From assembly GCF_001083805.1 (NCBI RefSeq), contig NZ_JXSK01000001.1, positions 496,001-560,000 on the forward strand: a stretch of DNA of 64,000 nt. Direction: 5' to 3'. Shown here piece by piece: positions 1 to 9,163 of this stretch; position 1 is the first letter of the stretch; each line of letters begins with the position of its first letter. Position numbers and translations under genes: made by a program. The DNA is from Photorhabdus luminescens subsp. luminescens (GTDB lineage Bacteria; Pseudomonadota; Gammaproteobacteria; Enterobacterales; Enterobacteriaceae). The notes under the pieces are model-generated. The model was not told the origin of the DNA and made no database searches. It was given only the letters and a program-made list of their open reading frames with translations.

Positions 1-830
1 AGCGGGGGCTTTCCAGACGCCACGACTGGCATCAGTTGACGCATAAATACCCGCAACAGCGGCGCTTGGGGTAAGGTAATTTTAGTGGTTTTCAATACGT
101 CATCGACCGCCTTTTTAGCTTTAGTGTGTTCGTCTGGAGAAGCAGTTTTCAGTGCTGCCAGGGTATCGATACCGTCATAACCGCTTAGCGTAATATGGGC
201 ATCTGCCGGTTGGCTGTAAGTAAAAGAGGTTTCTAAATTAGGGTAATAGACAGCGGTTTTATCTGGTTGGGTATTGGGTTTATCTGTTTCATTTTTACTA
301 TCAGCAATTAGGAAGTAACCTACTTTTTGTTGCAATAAGGAGTTTACTGCATCGTAGACCGCTTGTTTTGTGCAATTTACTAACGTTGTGTCTGTTTCAG
401 AGCAGACCAGTAAAGTGATTTCCTGTTGTTTTTCAATCACCTCTGGTAGTGCCGCTAATTCTGCTGTTGCAGTACTGCTGCTAGCTTCCAGCGGCAACAG
501 ATAACAGACTCCACCGCCGTTGTTAAAATAGTGTTGTATTGCAAAGGCGCTCAAAGAAGTGGCTGTGACAGTGGCGACATAGGTATAGGTTTTTTGGGAA
601 TTTTCACTCTTACTTGTAGCTTTCACTGACACAGCCGGTGAAAGTGAAAACTGTGAAATAAAATCCAACCAACTGGTGATTCTAATACAGCTCCCCTTTG
701 TGGGTTGACTCCCGTCTTTTTTAAAAAACTTACCAATAAAGACAGGAATGGCGGTTGGGCTATTGCTAATCGATAGCGATAGTGAGGCGTCTTCTTCAAT
801 ATAAACGCCGGGATGGGTTGTTATTGTCAT
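1..830 (-). CDS. PVC contractile tail sheath protein (partial, C-terminus outside window)
   Basis: About 276 codons are visible and the frame is open to the left edge, so the C-terminus is missing. The start is the ATG at 828-830, whose product begins MTITTHPGVYIEEDAS, the hallmark N-terminus of phage-tail-sheath proteins (PGVYIEE). In PVC/Afp-type extracellular contractile injection systems the sheath wraps the inner tube and contracts to drive it into the target cell. It lies 75 bp downstream of a tube-protein gene on the same strand, which matches the known pvc1 (tube) - pvc2 (sheath) order, so this is probably the Pvc2-like sheath. Which of the several sheath paralogues it is cannot be decided from the fragment. 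Confidence 0.88.
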   Translation of the reverse strand, partial: MTITTHPGVYIEEDASLSLSISNSPTAIPVFIGKFFKKDGSQPTKGSCIRITSWLDFISQFSLSPAVSVKATSKSENSQKTYTYVATVTATSLSAFAIQHYFNNGGGVCYLLPLEASSSTATAELAALPEVIEKQQEITLLVCSETDTTLVNCTKQAVYDAVNSLLQQKVGYFLIADSKNETDKPNTQPDKTAVYYPNLETSFTYSQPADAHITLSGYDGIDTLAALKTASPDEHTKAKKAVDDVLKTTKITLPQAPLLRVFMRQLMPVVASGKPP

Positions 831-905
831 ATATATTGCCTCCAATTATCTGGCGGTATTTTGCATGAACTGTAGCATGAGGAATTCAGCCGTTATTTTG
901 GCGTT

Positions 906-1355
906 TTAAGCTGCCTGAATCATTACTCTATCCGCAGTTAGTTTTATTTCTTGAACTGCAATATCATTGCTGGTGGCATCAAAAGAAGGGGAGGTTAATG
1001 AAGTTGGGAACGCATTTGCTACGCTCCAGCTCATTAAAATTTCGGTGCCGGCTTCATTAGTCAGGCTAATTGAAACATCTTTTTTCTCAACTTGATTAAG
1101 CTGAATGGAATTAAGCCAATCAAAAAGTTTTGTATCCCCAGGAAATACCCCTTTACGTAGCGTAATATTGATCAACTGACGTTGTCCCGGCATTTTATAG
1201 TGATTACCGGTACCATCTTTATATTCTATTACATCATAACTGATATCGAGCCCAGAAACGTTGTTGAAAGGGATTTGTTCATCACCAACGGAAACAACAA
1301 ATCGATAAGTTGGTATTGGATAATCAACCGCAATTTGTTCTGTAGTTACGGACAT
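906..1355 (-). CDS. PVC inner tube protein (T4 gp19-like, Pvc1-like)
   Basis: A 149-residue protein of the gp19/Hcp-like tail-tube family. The N-terminal part (YPIPTYRFVVSVGDEQIPF, then NNVSGLDI) and the central basic PGQRQ segment are typical of PVC/Afp tube subunits such as Pvc1. Tube subunits stack as hexameric rings inside the sheath and form the channel that carries the toxin payload. It is the first gene of the minus-strand operon, followed by the sheath gene, as in known PVC loci. Size fits the family. The remaining operon (baseplate, spike, ATPase, payloads) lies outside the window. The 550-bp stretch behind it must hold the promoter, but no clear boxes were identified. Confidence 0.88.
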   Translation of the reverse strand: MSVTTEQIAVDYPIPTYRFVVSVGDEQIPFNNVSGLDISYDVIEYKDGTGNHYKMPGQRQLINITLRKGVFPGDTKLFDWLNSIQLNQVEKKDVSISLTNEAGTEILMSWSVANAFPTSLTSPSFDATSNDIAVQEIKLTADRVMIQAA

Positions 1356-1406
1356 GGTTTATTTCCTTAATTTGTTATTTATAGAGTAGGTCAGTGCGGT
1401 TATCGC

Positions 1407-1533
1407 TATACCCTTCATCTTTCAAGCTGCTGCTTTGTTGGCTGCTTTCACTCACCCCAGTCACATAGTTATCTATGCTCCTGGGGATTCGTTCACTTGC
1501 CGCCGCGCGGCAACTTGAAATCTATTAGGTATA
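1407..1533. repeat. ERIC element, full length (127 bp)
   Basis: Inverted-repeat termini TATACC/GGTATA bound a 127-bp segment, exactly the canonical ERIC length. It contains the conserved core halves CTCACCCCAGTCAC and GCTCCTGGGGATTC and the outer arms TTTCAAG/CTTGAAA. ERIC elements are non-autonomous palindromic repeats of Enterobacterales that are transcribed and can affect mRNA stability. This one lies just upstream of the first PVC gene, between it and the divergent sulfatase gene. Confidence 0.92.
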
Positions 1534-2041
1534 TATTTCTCTTAGCATTTAGCGATAGACAATAGCTACCGCACTAACCTGTTTTGCCTTGGTTACTATT
1601 TATATAGGAGCGTTTTACATAGGAACGTTATTTGGTGAATCTAAGATCACATTAATGATCACGGTAAATTATAATCAACGTTTGTTAGTTTTAAATATCA
1701 ATTGTTAATACATGTGATTATTGGTTATAAAAACAATTCATATTGAAATTGTTTCTTAATCATATTGTTATACTTTTCTAGCAAAGCATGAATAAATATT
1801 GTGTTATAACTTTTGACATGAAGGTAATGATTCTTTGTTAATAAAATTATTTATTAACAAATGGTTATGTATTATTTTTTTGGATTTAATCCAGCAGGGC
1901 GCTTAGTTTTAATAATGGGAGGTTCATGAAATGAGGATCTCGTTATCTATCGTTAGTCAGCTATGATTCATATCGTTTTGGTTTTATGCATAAAGTTATA
2001 TTTGATTCGATAGTTAAATATTGCTAAAGGAATATTACCTT
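1534..2041. other. AT-rich divergent intergenic region
   Basis: About 500 bp without a credible gene between the divergently transcribed PVC operon and the alkylsulfatase gene. It is strongly AT-rich with runs such as TTATTTATTAACAAATGGTTATG. It presumably holds both promoters, possibly under H-NS-type control given the composition, but no promoter or operator can be assigned with confidence by eye. Confidence 0.4.
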
Positions 2042-4027
2042 ATGAATTATAAATACTTACTAGCTATTTCAACCGCAGTGTCGTTTACCCTTTTTACTAT
2101 GCCAACATTGAGTCACTCTGACCGTTCTCTTCCAGCGACTACAATAACCAAACAAGTCAATGCTGAAATGGCATCTACTTTACCTTTCAACGATAAATCT
2201 GATTTTGATGATGCTAAACGTGGTTTTATCGCTAAACCAGATTCTCTGATTATTCGTGATGCTAACGGTAAGGTGGTATTGGATCTTGACAGATATCGTC
2301 AATTTATTACCGATAAAACGCCAGCTCCAGATACCGTTAACCCGAGCTTGTGGCGTAATGCCCAACTCAATATGGAATATGGGCTTTATAAAGTGAGTGA
2401 TCACATTTATCAAGTGCGCGGCTATGACATATCTAATGTGACTTTTGTTGAGGGAAATACCGGGTGGATTGTTTTAGATCCGGCTACGTCTGCGGAAACA
2501 GCCAAAGCAGCCTATGATTTAGTCAGCGAAAATTTAGGTAAAAAGCCGGTGGTGGGGGTAGTTTATAGCCATTCTCATGTTGACCATTACGGTGGTGTGC
2601 GCGGCATTGTCAATGAGGATGATGTTAAAGCAGGTAAAGTTCAGATCCTAGCGCCGGAAGGTTTTATGGAACATGCCGCTAGTGAGAATGTGATTGCGGG
2701 TAATGCGATGGGCCGTCGGGTTGTTTATATGTTTGGTACCTTATTACCCAGTAACCCTCAAGGCAGTGTGAATTCTGGCTTAAGTGCAACAGTACCGACT
2801 GGAACGGTAACATTGATCCCACCAACACAGACTATCAAAGTAACCGGTGAGAAAGTGACGGTTGATGGTGTTGAGATGGTATTCCAGATAACGCCTGGCA
2901 CGGAAGCCCCTTCAGAGATGAATACTTGGTTTCCGCAATGGAAGGCGATGTGGATGGCAGAAAATACGACTAATTCCATGCACAATATTTTATCGTTGCG
3001 TGGAGCTCAGGTGCGTAATGCTTTGGCTTGGTCAAAATATATTAATCAGACCATCGATTTGTACGGCGATCAGGTTGAAGTGAAATTCCAGAGTCATAAC
3101 TGGCCAATGTGGGGCAAAGAGCGGGTGGTGGATTACTTTAAAAAACAACGTGATTTATACAAATATATCCACGACCAGACGGTGAATCTGATGAATAAAG
3201 GTTACACCGGTGAGGAGATTTCCGAGATGATAAATTTGCCATCAGAGTTGGCGAGTTATTTTCCGAATCGTGGTTATCATGGCGCATTGCGTCATAATGC
3301 CCGCGCGGTTTATCAGTTCTATATGGGGTGGTATAGCGGGAATCCCTCTGATCTAAATAACCTGCCGCCTAAACCTTCTGCGATTAAATATGTGGAATAT
3401 ATGGGGGGCGAGGCAGCGGTAATAAAACGTGCCCAAGCTGATTTTAATAAAGGGGAATATCGTTGGGCGGCACAAGTGCTTAAGCATGTTGTTTTTGCTA
3501 ATCCTGATAGTGTGGCAGGAAAAAGATTGCTAGCTAAAACCTATGAGCAGTTAGGTTACCAGTCTGAATCAAATTCCTGGCGGTCGGCTTATTTGCAGGG
3601 CGCTGCGGAGTTGCGTCGTGGTGTGCCAAAATCCGGTAGCTTGGATATTGCCAGCCCGGATACTATTCGTGCTATGTCGCCTGAAATGTTATTTGATTAT
3701 TTGGCGGTACGGTTAAACGGGTCTAAGGCTGCCGGTAAGAAATTAGTGATGAATGTTAATTTCACTGATCTCAATAAGCATTACACGTTGACGGTGGAAA
3801 ATGGTGTGCTGAATTATACTGAGAAGCAGGCGGTACAGGCGGATGTTACCTTGACGTTGACGAAAGCTGTTCTGGATAAGATTCAGTTGGGGGAAGGTAA
3901 ATTTGACAGTGAGGTGCAAAAACAGAATGTGAAGATTACGGGAAACCGAGCCAAGTTTGATGAATTTATCGGCCTGTTGGACAGCTTCCCATTCTGGTTC
4001 AATATAGTGACGCCCCGTGCAGAATAG
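2042..4027 (+). CDS. yjcS: Secreted linear primary-alkylsulfatase (SdsA/YjcS-like)
   Basis: A 661-residue metallo-beta-lactamase-fold enzyme that should hydrolyse the sulfate ester of primary alkyl sulfates such as SDS. The ATG at 2042 is preferred over the upstream TTG at 2021 because AAAGGAAT sits about ten bases ahead of it and it opens a signal peptide (MNYKYLLAISTAVSFTLF, cleavage after a Ser-His-Ser region). The zinc motif is H177-S-H179-V-D181-H182. Conserved YjcS blocks follow: VNPSLWR, DISNVTFVEG, PGTEAPSEM, SHNWPMWG, NARAVYQFY. After the catalytic part come the alpha-helical dimerisation domain and a C-terminal SCP2-like domain ending IVTP. No operon partner is visible. Strong full-length similarity to E. 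coli YjcS makes the family assignment secure; the natural substrate is unknown. Confidence 0.9.
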   Translation: MNYKYLLAISTAVSFTLFTMPTLSHSDRSLPATTITKQVNAEMASTLPFNDKSDFDDAKRGFIAKPDSLIIRDANGKVVLDLDRYRQFITDKTPAPDTVNPSLWRNAQLNMEYGLYKVSDHIYQVRGYDISNVTFVEGNTGWIVLDPATSAETAKAAYDLVSENLGKKPVVGVVYSHSHVDHYGGVRGIVNEDDVKAGKVQILAPEGFMEHAASENVIAGNAMGRRVVYMFGTLLPSNPQGSVNSGLSATVPTGTVTLIPPTQTIKVTGEKVTVDGVEMVFQITPGTEAPSEMNTWFPQWKAMWMAENTTNSMHNILSLRGAQVRNALAWSKYINQTIDLYGDQVEVKFQSHNWPMWGKERVVDYFKKQRDLYKYIHDQTVNLMNKGYTGEEISEMINLPSELASYFPNRGYHGALRHNARAVYQFYMGWYSGNPSDLNNLPPKPSAIKYVEYMGGEAAVIKRAQADFNKGEYRWAAQVLKHVVFANPDSVAGKRLLAKTYEQLGYQSESNSWRSAYLQGAAELRRGVPKSGSLDIASPDTIRAMSPEMLFDYLAVRLNGSKAAGKKLVMNVNFTDLNKHYTLTVENGVLNYTEKQAVQADVTLTLTKAVLDKIQLGEGKFDSEVQKQNVKITGNRAKFDEFIGLLDSFPFWFNIVTPRAE

Positions 4028-4127
4028 AAGGTAATGTAACCTGAGGTTTGCTTAAGAAGGGAACTCAGCGCCTGAGGCACGATCAAAGTTTTTGTCAAAG
4101 AAAACAAAATCGTGGAGATCCTCAGGC

Positions 4128-4219
4128 ATGCCTAATTTAGAAGAACTTTACTGCTGTGTCGATGATTTTTGCCAACAATTTATCCCTCTCTGGCATCAAC
4201 AGTTAATTGCAAATAAAAT
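4128..4219 (+). pseudogene. 5' remnant of an IS transposase (IS982-like)
   Basis: From ATG 4128 the first ~30 codons read MPNLEELYCCVDDFCQQF then IPLWHQQLI, which resembles the N-terminus of IS982-type transposases (…VDDFCQ.F.P.W…). After about codon 30 the similarity stops and the frame runs into unrelated DNA before ending at 4286. Only the first tenth of a transposase remains, so the element is dead. It marks an old insertion/deletion next to the mazEF pair. Confidence 0.55.
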
Positions 4220-4262
4220 TGGTTATTTTTTTACCCATCCCCCCGATAGGGTTCGCAAGTGC

Positions 4263-4322
4263 AGTATCAACAAAGTTGATACTTGAAATGAACACGGATA
4301 GAGTATCTTCATTGTTGATACT
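4263..4322 (+). promoter_or_regulatory. mazEF promoter/operator: two related palindromes
   Basis: A perfect palindrome with 9-bp arms AGTATCAAC / GTTGATACT around AAA spans 4263-4283. A second, imperfect copy (AGTATC … GTTGATACT) spans 4302-4322, 15 bp before the antitoxin start at 4337. Repeated half-sites just ahead of an AbrB/MazE-type antitoxin are the expected binding sites for autorepression by the MazE or MazE-MazF complex. Confidence 0.75.
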
Positions 4323-4336
4323 ATGAGGATTTAAAT

Positions 4337-4582
4337 ATGGCAAAAGTCGTCGTGAAAAAATGGGGAAACAGCCCTTCTGTACGTCTTCCGGTCGCTATTA
4401 TGCAAGCTGCTTCGCTAAATGTTGATGATACGGTTGATATTGCTGTTGAAGATGGTCGAATTATCATTATTCCGGTCAAAGCGAAAGAGTATTCTCTTGA
4501 CGCACTATTAGCTGGAATTACACCCGAAAATATTCATGAAAAAATGGATTTTGGTGCTCCAGTTGGTAAGGAATTGATCTGA
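4337..4582 (+). CDS. mazE: MazE-like antitoxin (AbrB/SpoVT fold)
   Basis: An 81-residue antitoxin. The N-terminal half is the swapped-hairpin AbrB/MazE DNA-binding domain (VVKKWGNSPSVRLP … AASLNVDDTVDIAVEDGRIII). The C-terminal tail (LDALLAGITPENIHEKMDF) is the acidic, toxin-wrapping region typical of MazE. It neutralises the downstream toxin and with it represses the operon through the palindromes upstream. The gene overlaps the toxin start by one base (TGATG), indicating translational coupling. Length and motif match E. coli MazE/ChpS. Confidence 0.88.
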   Translation: MAKVVVKKWGNSPSVRLPVAIMQAASLNVDDTVDIAVEDGRIIIIPVKAKEYSLDALLAGITPENIHEKMDFGAPVGKELI

Positions 4583-4914
4583 TGGTTTCTCGTTTTGTGC
4601 CTGATTCTGGTGATATTATTTGGATTGACTTTGATCCTATGGCTGGGCACGAGCAGGGAGGCCATCGCCCCGCAGTCGTACTGAGTCCATTTGCCTATAA
4701 CAATAAAGTGGGATTGCTGCTCTGTGTTCCTTGCACAACTAAAGTGAAAGATTATCCTTTTGAAGTTGAATTATCAGGAAGCCGTAATAGTGTTGCCTTA
4801 GCTGATCAGGTGACATGTGTTGATTGGCGAGCCAGAAAAGTAACAAAAAAAGGTCATGTTAATTCTTCAGAACTGGAGGATATAAAGGCTAAAGCAAAGG
4901 CGCTTATCGGATAA
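4582..4914 (+). CDS. mazF: MazF mRNA interferase toxin
   Basis: A 110-residue toxin, close to the 111 residues of E. coli MazF, with the family landmarks VPDSGDIIWIDFDP, the GHRPAVVLSP loop (catalytic Arg) and CVPCTTKVKDYPFEV, and ADQVTCVDWRAR near the C-terminus. MazF enzymes are sequence-specific, ribosome-independent endoribonucleases that cut ACA-type sites in single-stranded mRNA. It is transcribed directly after its antitoxin. Nothing looks inactivated. The cleavage specificity here is inferred only from the strong resemblance to E. coli MazF. Confidence 0.9.
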   Translation: MVSRFVPDSGDIIWIDFDPMAGHEQGGHRPAVVLSPFAYNNKVGLLLCVPCTTKVKDYPFEVELSGSRNSVALADQVTCVDWRARKVTKKGHVNSSELEDIKAKAKALIG

Positions 4915-5053
4915 CAGGGCACTTTAGGCGGCTTAATTGCTTATACATTCCCACCTAAAAAACCGAGCTTGAATTTACGGGATTGTGATATCGCTATTTT
5001 TAAACGAAACTGAGGTTAATGTAATCATTCGCCTTGATTGCGAATTTTTAATA

Positions 5054-5081
5054 TCAAACTACAGCGATTGAGCTGTAGTTT
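5054..5081. terminator. Hairpin between mazF and rnb (possible terminator)
   Basis: Perfect 11-bp stem CAAACTACAGC / GCTGTAGTTTG with a 6-nt loop, placed between the convergent 3' ends of mazF and rnb. A U-tract is weak on both strands, so the call is based on stem strength and position. Confidence 0.5.
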
Positions 5082-5107
5082 GACGCAGAAAGGGGTTATG
5101 AGAAAAA

Positions 5108-7051
5108 TCAGGCCGTAGGGCGGGCGACGATATTACGGGTTTCCATTCTGACTTCCTCAATACGAACATCAATGATATCGTTTAATTGGTAAGCGACTTC
5201 ACCTTTGATAATCACAGTGCCGGTCTCTTGGCTACATTGCAGTTCATCACGCACGGCATGTAGGAATGGCGCCGGTATAAAGGCCACCGCACCGTTATCG
5301 ACCAGTCGGACACGTAAACCACCACGGGTAATATCAATGATTTCTGCGGTAAATCGTTGCTCGGTTCCTGCATGTGGTTGCAGGAAGCGTGCATACAGCC
5401 AGTCTCCTACATCACGTTCGGCCATACGATTCAATCTGCGACGTTCAGCCAGTTGCAAACAGGTTTCTTCTGAGGGTTGTTCCGCGCCCGTTTTTTGAAT
5501 AATCGCTTTCAGTAAACGATGGTTAATCATGTCGCTGTATTTACGGATCGGTGATGTCCAGGTGGCGTAAGCATCAAAACCGAGACCAAAATGAGGACCG
5601 GGTTCAGGTTTAATTTCTGCGAAAGTCTGGAAACGACGAATGCGACTATCAAGGAATTGGGTTGGTTGTTTATCCAATTCACGGCGTAATTTGCAGAAGC
5701 CGTTTAAGGTCAACAATTCTTCTGTGTTGGCATCGATACCATTTTCTTGCAGTAATTCAACTACTTGTTCAATTTGCAGCGGCTCAAAGCCCATATGGAC
5801 ATTGTAAATACCAAAACCTAACTTATCGCGTAGTATTTTTGCGGCGCACAGGTTGGAAGTGATCATTGCTTCTTCAACAATACGGTTGGCTGTACGGCGT
5901 TGTTCTACCACGATATCCAGTACGTAACCATTATCATCGAGGATGAAGCGATAATCAGGACGATCTTTGAAAATAAGCGCATTTTGGTGGCGCCATTGGT
6001 TACGGCGATCACTCATTTCTTTCAGGAGAGTGATTTGAGTCTTAATCGCTTCAGAAGCAGGTTTCCAAGTTCCGGTTTCTTCCAGCCAGTCAGAAACTTC
6101 GTCATAAACCAATTTAGCTTTTGATTCAACCCAGGTAGAAAAAAACGCAATGTCATCACCCAGTTGACCATCTGCCAGAATCGAAACCTGACAAACCAAT
6201 GCCGGGCGACGGGCGTTAGGGCGCAGAGAGCATAAATTCTCTGACAGGTCGCGGGGCAACATGGGGATATTAAAACCGGGCAGGTAGTTGGTGAAAGCAC
6301 GTTGATGGGCGATTTGGTCCAGTTCGCTGTCAGCCGCAATATAAGCAGTTGGATCAGCGATGGCGATACTGAGTTTCAGGCTACCATCATTTTGCTTAGC
6401 GATATGTAAAGCATCGTCCATATCTTCCGTGGTTGCACTGTCGATAGTAACAAAATCCAGCGACGTTAAGTCAATACGCTCAAGATCGCCATCGTTCATC
6501 TGGCAATCAGCAGTCATGGAGGGAGCCTCACGTTCCAGATTATGGCGAGTGAGTGTTACCCACCAAGGGGCGTAGTGATTGTTACCCTCAGTAATATAGC
6601 CGGTAATTTCCGCATGAAAACCACGACTGCCTTTCAATGGATGATGGCGCATTTCAGCGACCGCCCAATCACCATGCTGAAATGGATGAATGACCTGATT
6701 GGCCGGCCGGCAAGGGATAGCATCTCTTAGCAGTGGGTGATCAGGAACGATCCATAAACGGTTATCATTTTCTTTTTTCTGGATACGGCCAACGAAACGA
6801 TTGAGAAATGGTTCAATCAAGGTTTCTGGTTCGGCGATCTCTCTTTCTTTATCAGTATGAATAGCGGCAGTGACTCGATCGCCATGCATAACTTTTTTCA
6901 TGTGTGGAGGAGGAATGAAATAACTTTTTTGCCCATCGACTTCTAAGAATCCGAATCCTTTTTCGGTACCTTTGACCAAACCTTCTACTCGAAGTGTTTG
7001 GGAATGAAGTTGCTGTTTTAGCTGTGCAAGCAGCGGGTTGTTTTGAAACAT
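5108..7051 (-). CDS. rnb: Exoribonuclease II
   Basis: A 647-residue RNase II, nearly the length of the E. coli protein (644). It begins [15 protein letters not shown] and contains two cold-shock/OB domains ([13 protein letters not shown]), the RNB catalytic domain with the acidic cluster [17 protein letters not shown] that binds the two metal ions, and a C-terminal S1 domain ([16 protein letters not shown]). It is the processive 3'-5' hydrolytic exonuclease that degrades unstructured mRNA tails. It stands alone, convergent with mazF, and no feature suggests inactivation. ATG 7049-7051 is the natural start. Confidence 0.96.
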   Translation of the reverse strand: MFQNNPLLAQLKQQLHSQTLRVEGLVKGTEKGFGFLEVDGQKSYFIPPPHMKKVMHGDRVTAAIHTDKEREIAEPETLIEPFLNRFVGRIQKKENDNRLWIVPDHPLLRDAIPCRPANQVIHPFQHGDWAVAEMRHHPLKGSRGFHAEITGYITEGNNHYAPWWVTLTRHNLEREAPSMTADCQMNDGDLERIDLTSLDFVTIDSATTEDMDDALHIAKQNDGSLKLSIAIADPTAYIAADSELDQIAHQRAFTNYLPGFNIPMLPRDLSENLCSLRPNARRPALVCQVSILADGQLGDDIAFFSTWVESKAKLVYDEVSDWLEETGTWKPASEAIKTQITLLKEMSDRRNQWRHQNALIFKDRPDYRFILDDNGYVLDIVVEQRRTANRIVEEAMITSNLCAAKILRDKLGFGIYNVHMGFEPLQIEQVVELLQENGIDANTEELLTLNGFCKLRRELDKQPTQFLDSRIRRFQTFAEIKPEPGPHFGLGFDAYATWTSPIRKYSDMINHRLLKAIIQKTGAEQPSEETCLQLAERRRLNRMAERDVGDWLYARFLQPHAGTEQRFTAEIIDITRGGLRVRLVDNGAVAFIPAPFLHAVRDELQCSQETGTVIIKGEVAYQLNDIIDVRIEEVRMETRNIVARPTA

Positions 7052-7189
7052 AATATCCGCGGAGAAAGTTGAGGGTTATTATCAGATAGTTTTTGGAATA
7101 ACAGTTTTACGCGAATTGGCGGTGTCGAGCAAGCAACATCTGCAAAATAGCGTAAGACAGTATGGAAATTGCATTGAAAATTACAATAG

Positions 7190-7828
7190 TTACTCAGGGT
7201 AAATTTTTTCTTTAAATTCGCATAGATCTTCAATAATACAAGAACCACAACGAGGTTTACGGGCTATGCAGGTATAACGACCGTGTAAAATAAGCCAATG
7301 ATGACAATCAACTTTAAATTCGGCCGGGACGACTTGCAGTAATTTATTTTCGACTTCATCAACATTTTTACCGGGCGCGAATTGAGTACGGTTGCAAACG
7401 CGAAAAATATGGGTATCGACCGCAATAGTCGGCCAGCCGAAAGCGGTGTTTAATACCACATTGGCTGTCTTGCGGCCAACACCTGGCAATGCTTCCAATG
7501 CAGCGCGATCTTCAGGAACCTCGCCAGCATGTTTTTCTAGCAATATTCGGCAGGTTTTAATTGTGTTTTCCGCTTTGGTGTTATAAAGACCGATAGTTTT
7601 TATATACTCTTTTAGCCCATCTACACCAAGGTCAAGTATTGCCTTTGGGGTATTAGCAACCGGATAGAGTTTTGCTGTGGCTTTATTAACACTCACATCT
7701 GTCGCTTGTGCTGAAAGTAGTACTGAAATAAGTAACTCAAATGGTGTTGTGAAAACTAATTCAGTTGTTGGCTTTGGGTTGTTATCCCGTAAACGCGTTA
7801 GAATTTCGATACGTTTCTGTTTGTTCAT
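7190..7828 (-). CDS. nth: Endonuclease III (DNA glycosylase/AP lyase)
   Basis: A 212-residue base-excision-repair enzyme that removes oxidised pyrimidines and nicks the abasic site. The helix-hairpin-helix motif LPGVGRKTANVVLN carries the catalytic lysine, followed by the catalytic aspartate in VDTHIFRVCNR. The C-terminal [4Fe-4S] loop C-X6-C-X2-C-X5-C is intact (CIARKPRCGSC … C). It is the last gene of the rsx operon, one base after rsxE, as in E. coli where nth follows rsxABCDGE. Confidence 0.97.
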   Translation of the reverse strand: MNKQKRIEILTRLRDNNPKPTTELVFTTPFELLISVLLSAQATDVSVNKATAKLYPVANTPKAILDLGVDGLKEYIKTIGLYNTKAENTIKTCRILLEKHAGEVPEDRAALEALPGVGRKTANVVLNTAFGWPTIAVDTHIFRVCNRTQFAPGKNVDEVENKLLQVVPAEFKVDCHHWLILHGRYTCIARKPRCGSCIIEDLCEFKEKIYPE

Positions 7829-7829
7829 A

Positions 7830-8528
7830 TCAAATGGAACTCTCTGATCTTGGTGACACTGTTATTGCACTGCTTTTTTCTTTTATTGCTCTGGTTTTCA
7901 TTTTTTCGTCAATAAGATATTTCACTGCCAGCATTAATCCTAAACCGATAAAAGCGCCGGGTGGTAAAATCGCTAACAGGAAAGGGGAATCCATATGAAC
8001 GATTTCTATTCGTAATACTTTAGCCCAATTACCCAGAAGTAAATCCGCGCCATCAAAGAGGGTTCCATTACCGAGAACTTCTCTAATCGCACCGAGAACA
8101 AACAGCGCAAAAGTGGCTCCTAACCCCATAGCTAAGCCGTCAATCGTGGAAGGCATAATCGGGTTTTTCGCGGCGTAGGCTTCAGCGCGACCAATAACAA
8201 TACAGTTAGTCACAATCAGCGGAATGAAAATTCCTAATGATTCATACAGGCCAAAAGCATAGGCGTTAATCAGCATCTGAACAGCACTTACAACCGAGGC
8301 GATGATCATAACATAAATTGGAATACGGATCTCATTGGGCACCCAACGACGCAAACTGGAAACTGCAATGTTGGTACAGACAAGAACCAGTGTCGTTGCC
8401 AGTCCTAAACCGAGGGCGTTGGTTGCCGTGGAAGATACCGCTAACAGTGGACATAATCCTAGCAGTTGTACTAAAGCAGAGTTATTTTTCCATAACCCTT
8501 GGATAAATAAATTTTTGGTTTCACTCAT
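7830..8528 (-). CDS. rsxE: Electron transport complex subunit RsxE/RnfE
   Basis: About 232 residues, an integral membrane subunit of the Rsx/Rnf ion-translocating ferredoxin oxidoreductase. The start is taken as ATG 8526-8528 ([17 protein letters not shown]), which overlaps the rsxG stop as ATGA and matches the E. coli N-terminus; an in-frame ATG 15 bases upstream would add five unmatched residues. Conserved membrane segments include [22 protein letters not shown] and [15 protein letters not shown], the latter homologous to RsxA with its half-channel cysteine. The complex keeps SoxR reduced in E. coli. Confidence 0.96.
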   Translation of the reverse strand: MSETKNLFIQGLWKNNSALVQLLGLCPLLAVSSTATNALGLGLATTLVLVCTNIAVSSLRRWVPNEIRIPIYVMIIASVVSAVQMLINAYAFGLYESLGIFIPLIVTNCIVIGRAEAYAAKNPIMPSTIDGLAMGLGATFALFVLGAIREVLGNGTLFDGADLLLGNWAKVLRIEIVHMDSPFLLAILPPGAFIGLGLMLAVKYLIDEKMKTRAIKEKSSAITVSPRSESSI

Positions 8529-9154
8529 GATTTTTCTCCACAAGATTCTAGAGAAGAGAGATGTTCAGGTAGGGTTTGTAAATAAAGCGCGGTCCGTTTA
8601 ACGGAGTTTACCACCGCGCGTGGGGTAATAGTGGCGCCGGTAAATTGATCAAACTCACCACCGTCTTTTTTCACCGCCCAGTGCCGGTCATGATTGGATG
8701 TGATGGTTTTCCCTGAGAATACATTAATCCAGTCTGAAATCCGGGTTTCAATTTTGTCCCCCAGTCCTGGGGTTTCATGATGTTCTGTAACTCGGACTCC
8801 TAGCACTTTTCCTGAGAAATCTGCTCCAACCAGTAACTGAATGGCGCCGGAATAACCATCCGGCGCCGTACTTTCTAGTGCTGCCGCTACGGGCTGACCA
8901 TTTTTACGGGCCAGGTAGAGACGATGAGGCAAGTTATTGCCCAGAGCATCAGCATTGACTAGATAGCATTCGTTTTGTATATCGTTGTCGTATAAAACAG
9001 GCGGAATAACCTGATCAAGCAGCGACTTGTGTTGTAATGCGGCCTGTTCTGCAATAGTACTTTTAGTGAGTGAATTCACGACAGCCGTCAGCCCGGTGGT
9101 AATTGCAGCAAAAATGGCTAGCGTGATGCCGTGACGTCGCATGGTTTCTAACAT
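8525..9154 (-). CDS. rsxG: Electron transport complex subunit RsxG/RnfG
   Basis: A 209-residue subunit with one N-terminal membrane anchor ([19 protein letters not shown]) and a periplasmic FMN-binding domain. The flavinylation motif S/T-G-A-T is present as FTGATITP, where a threonine carries covalent FMN. Other family blocks are [15 protein letters not shown] and [14 protein letters not shown]. It lies between rsxD (9-bp gap) and rsxE (ATGA overlap) in the conserved operon order. Confidence 0.96.
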   Translation of the reverse strand: MLETMRRHGITLAIFAAITTGLTAVVNSLTKSTIAEQAALQHKSLLDQVIPPVLYDNDIQNECYLVNADALGNNLPHRLYLARKNGQPVAAALESTAPDGYSGAIQLLVGADFSGKVLGVRVTEHHETPGLGDKIETRISDWINVFSGKTITSNHDRHWAVKKDGGEFDQFTGATITPRAVVNSVKRTALYLQTLPEHLSSLESCGEKS

Positions 9155-9163
9155 AACGGCTCC

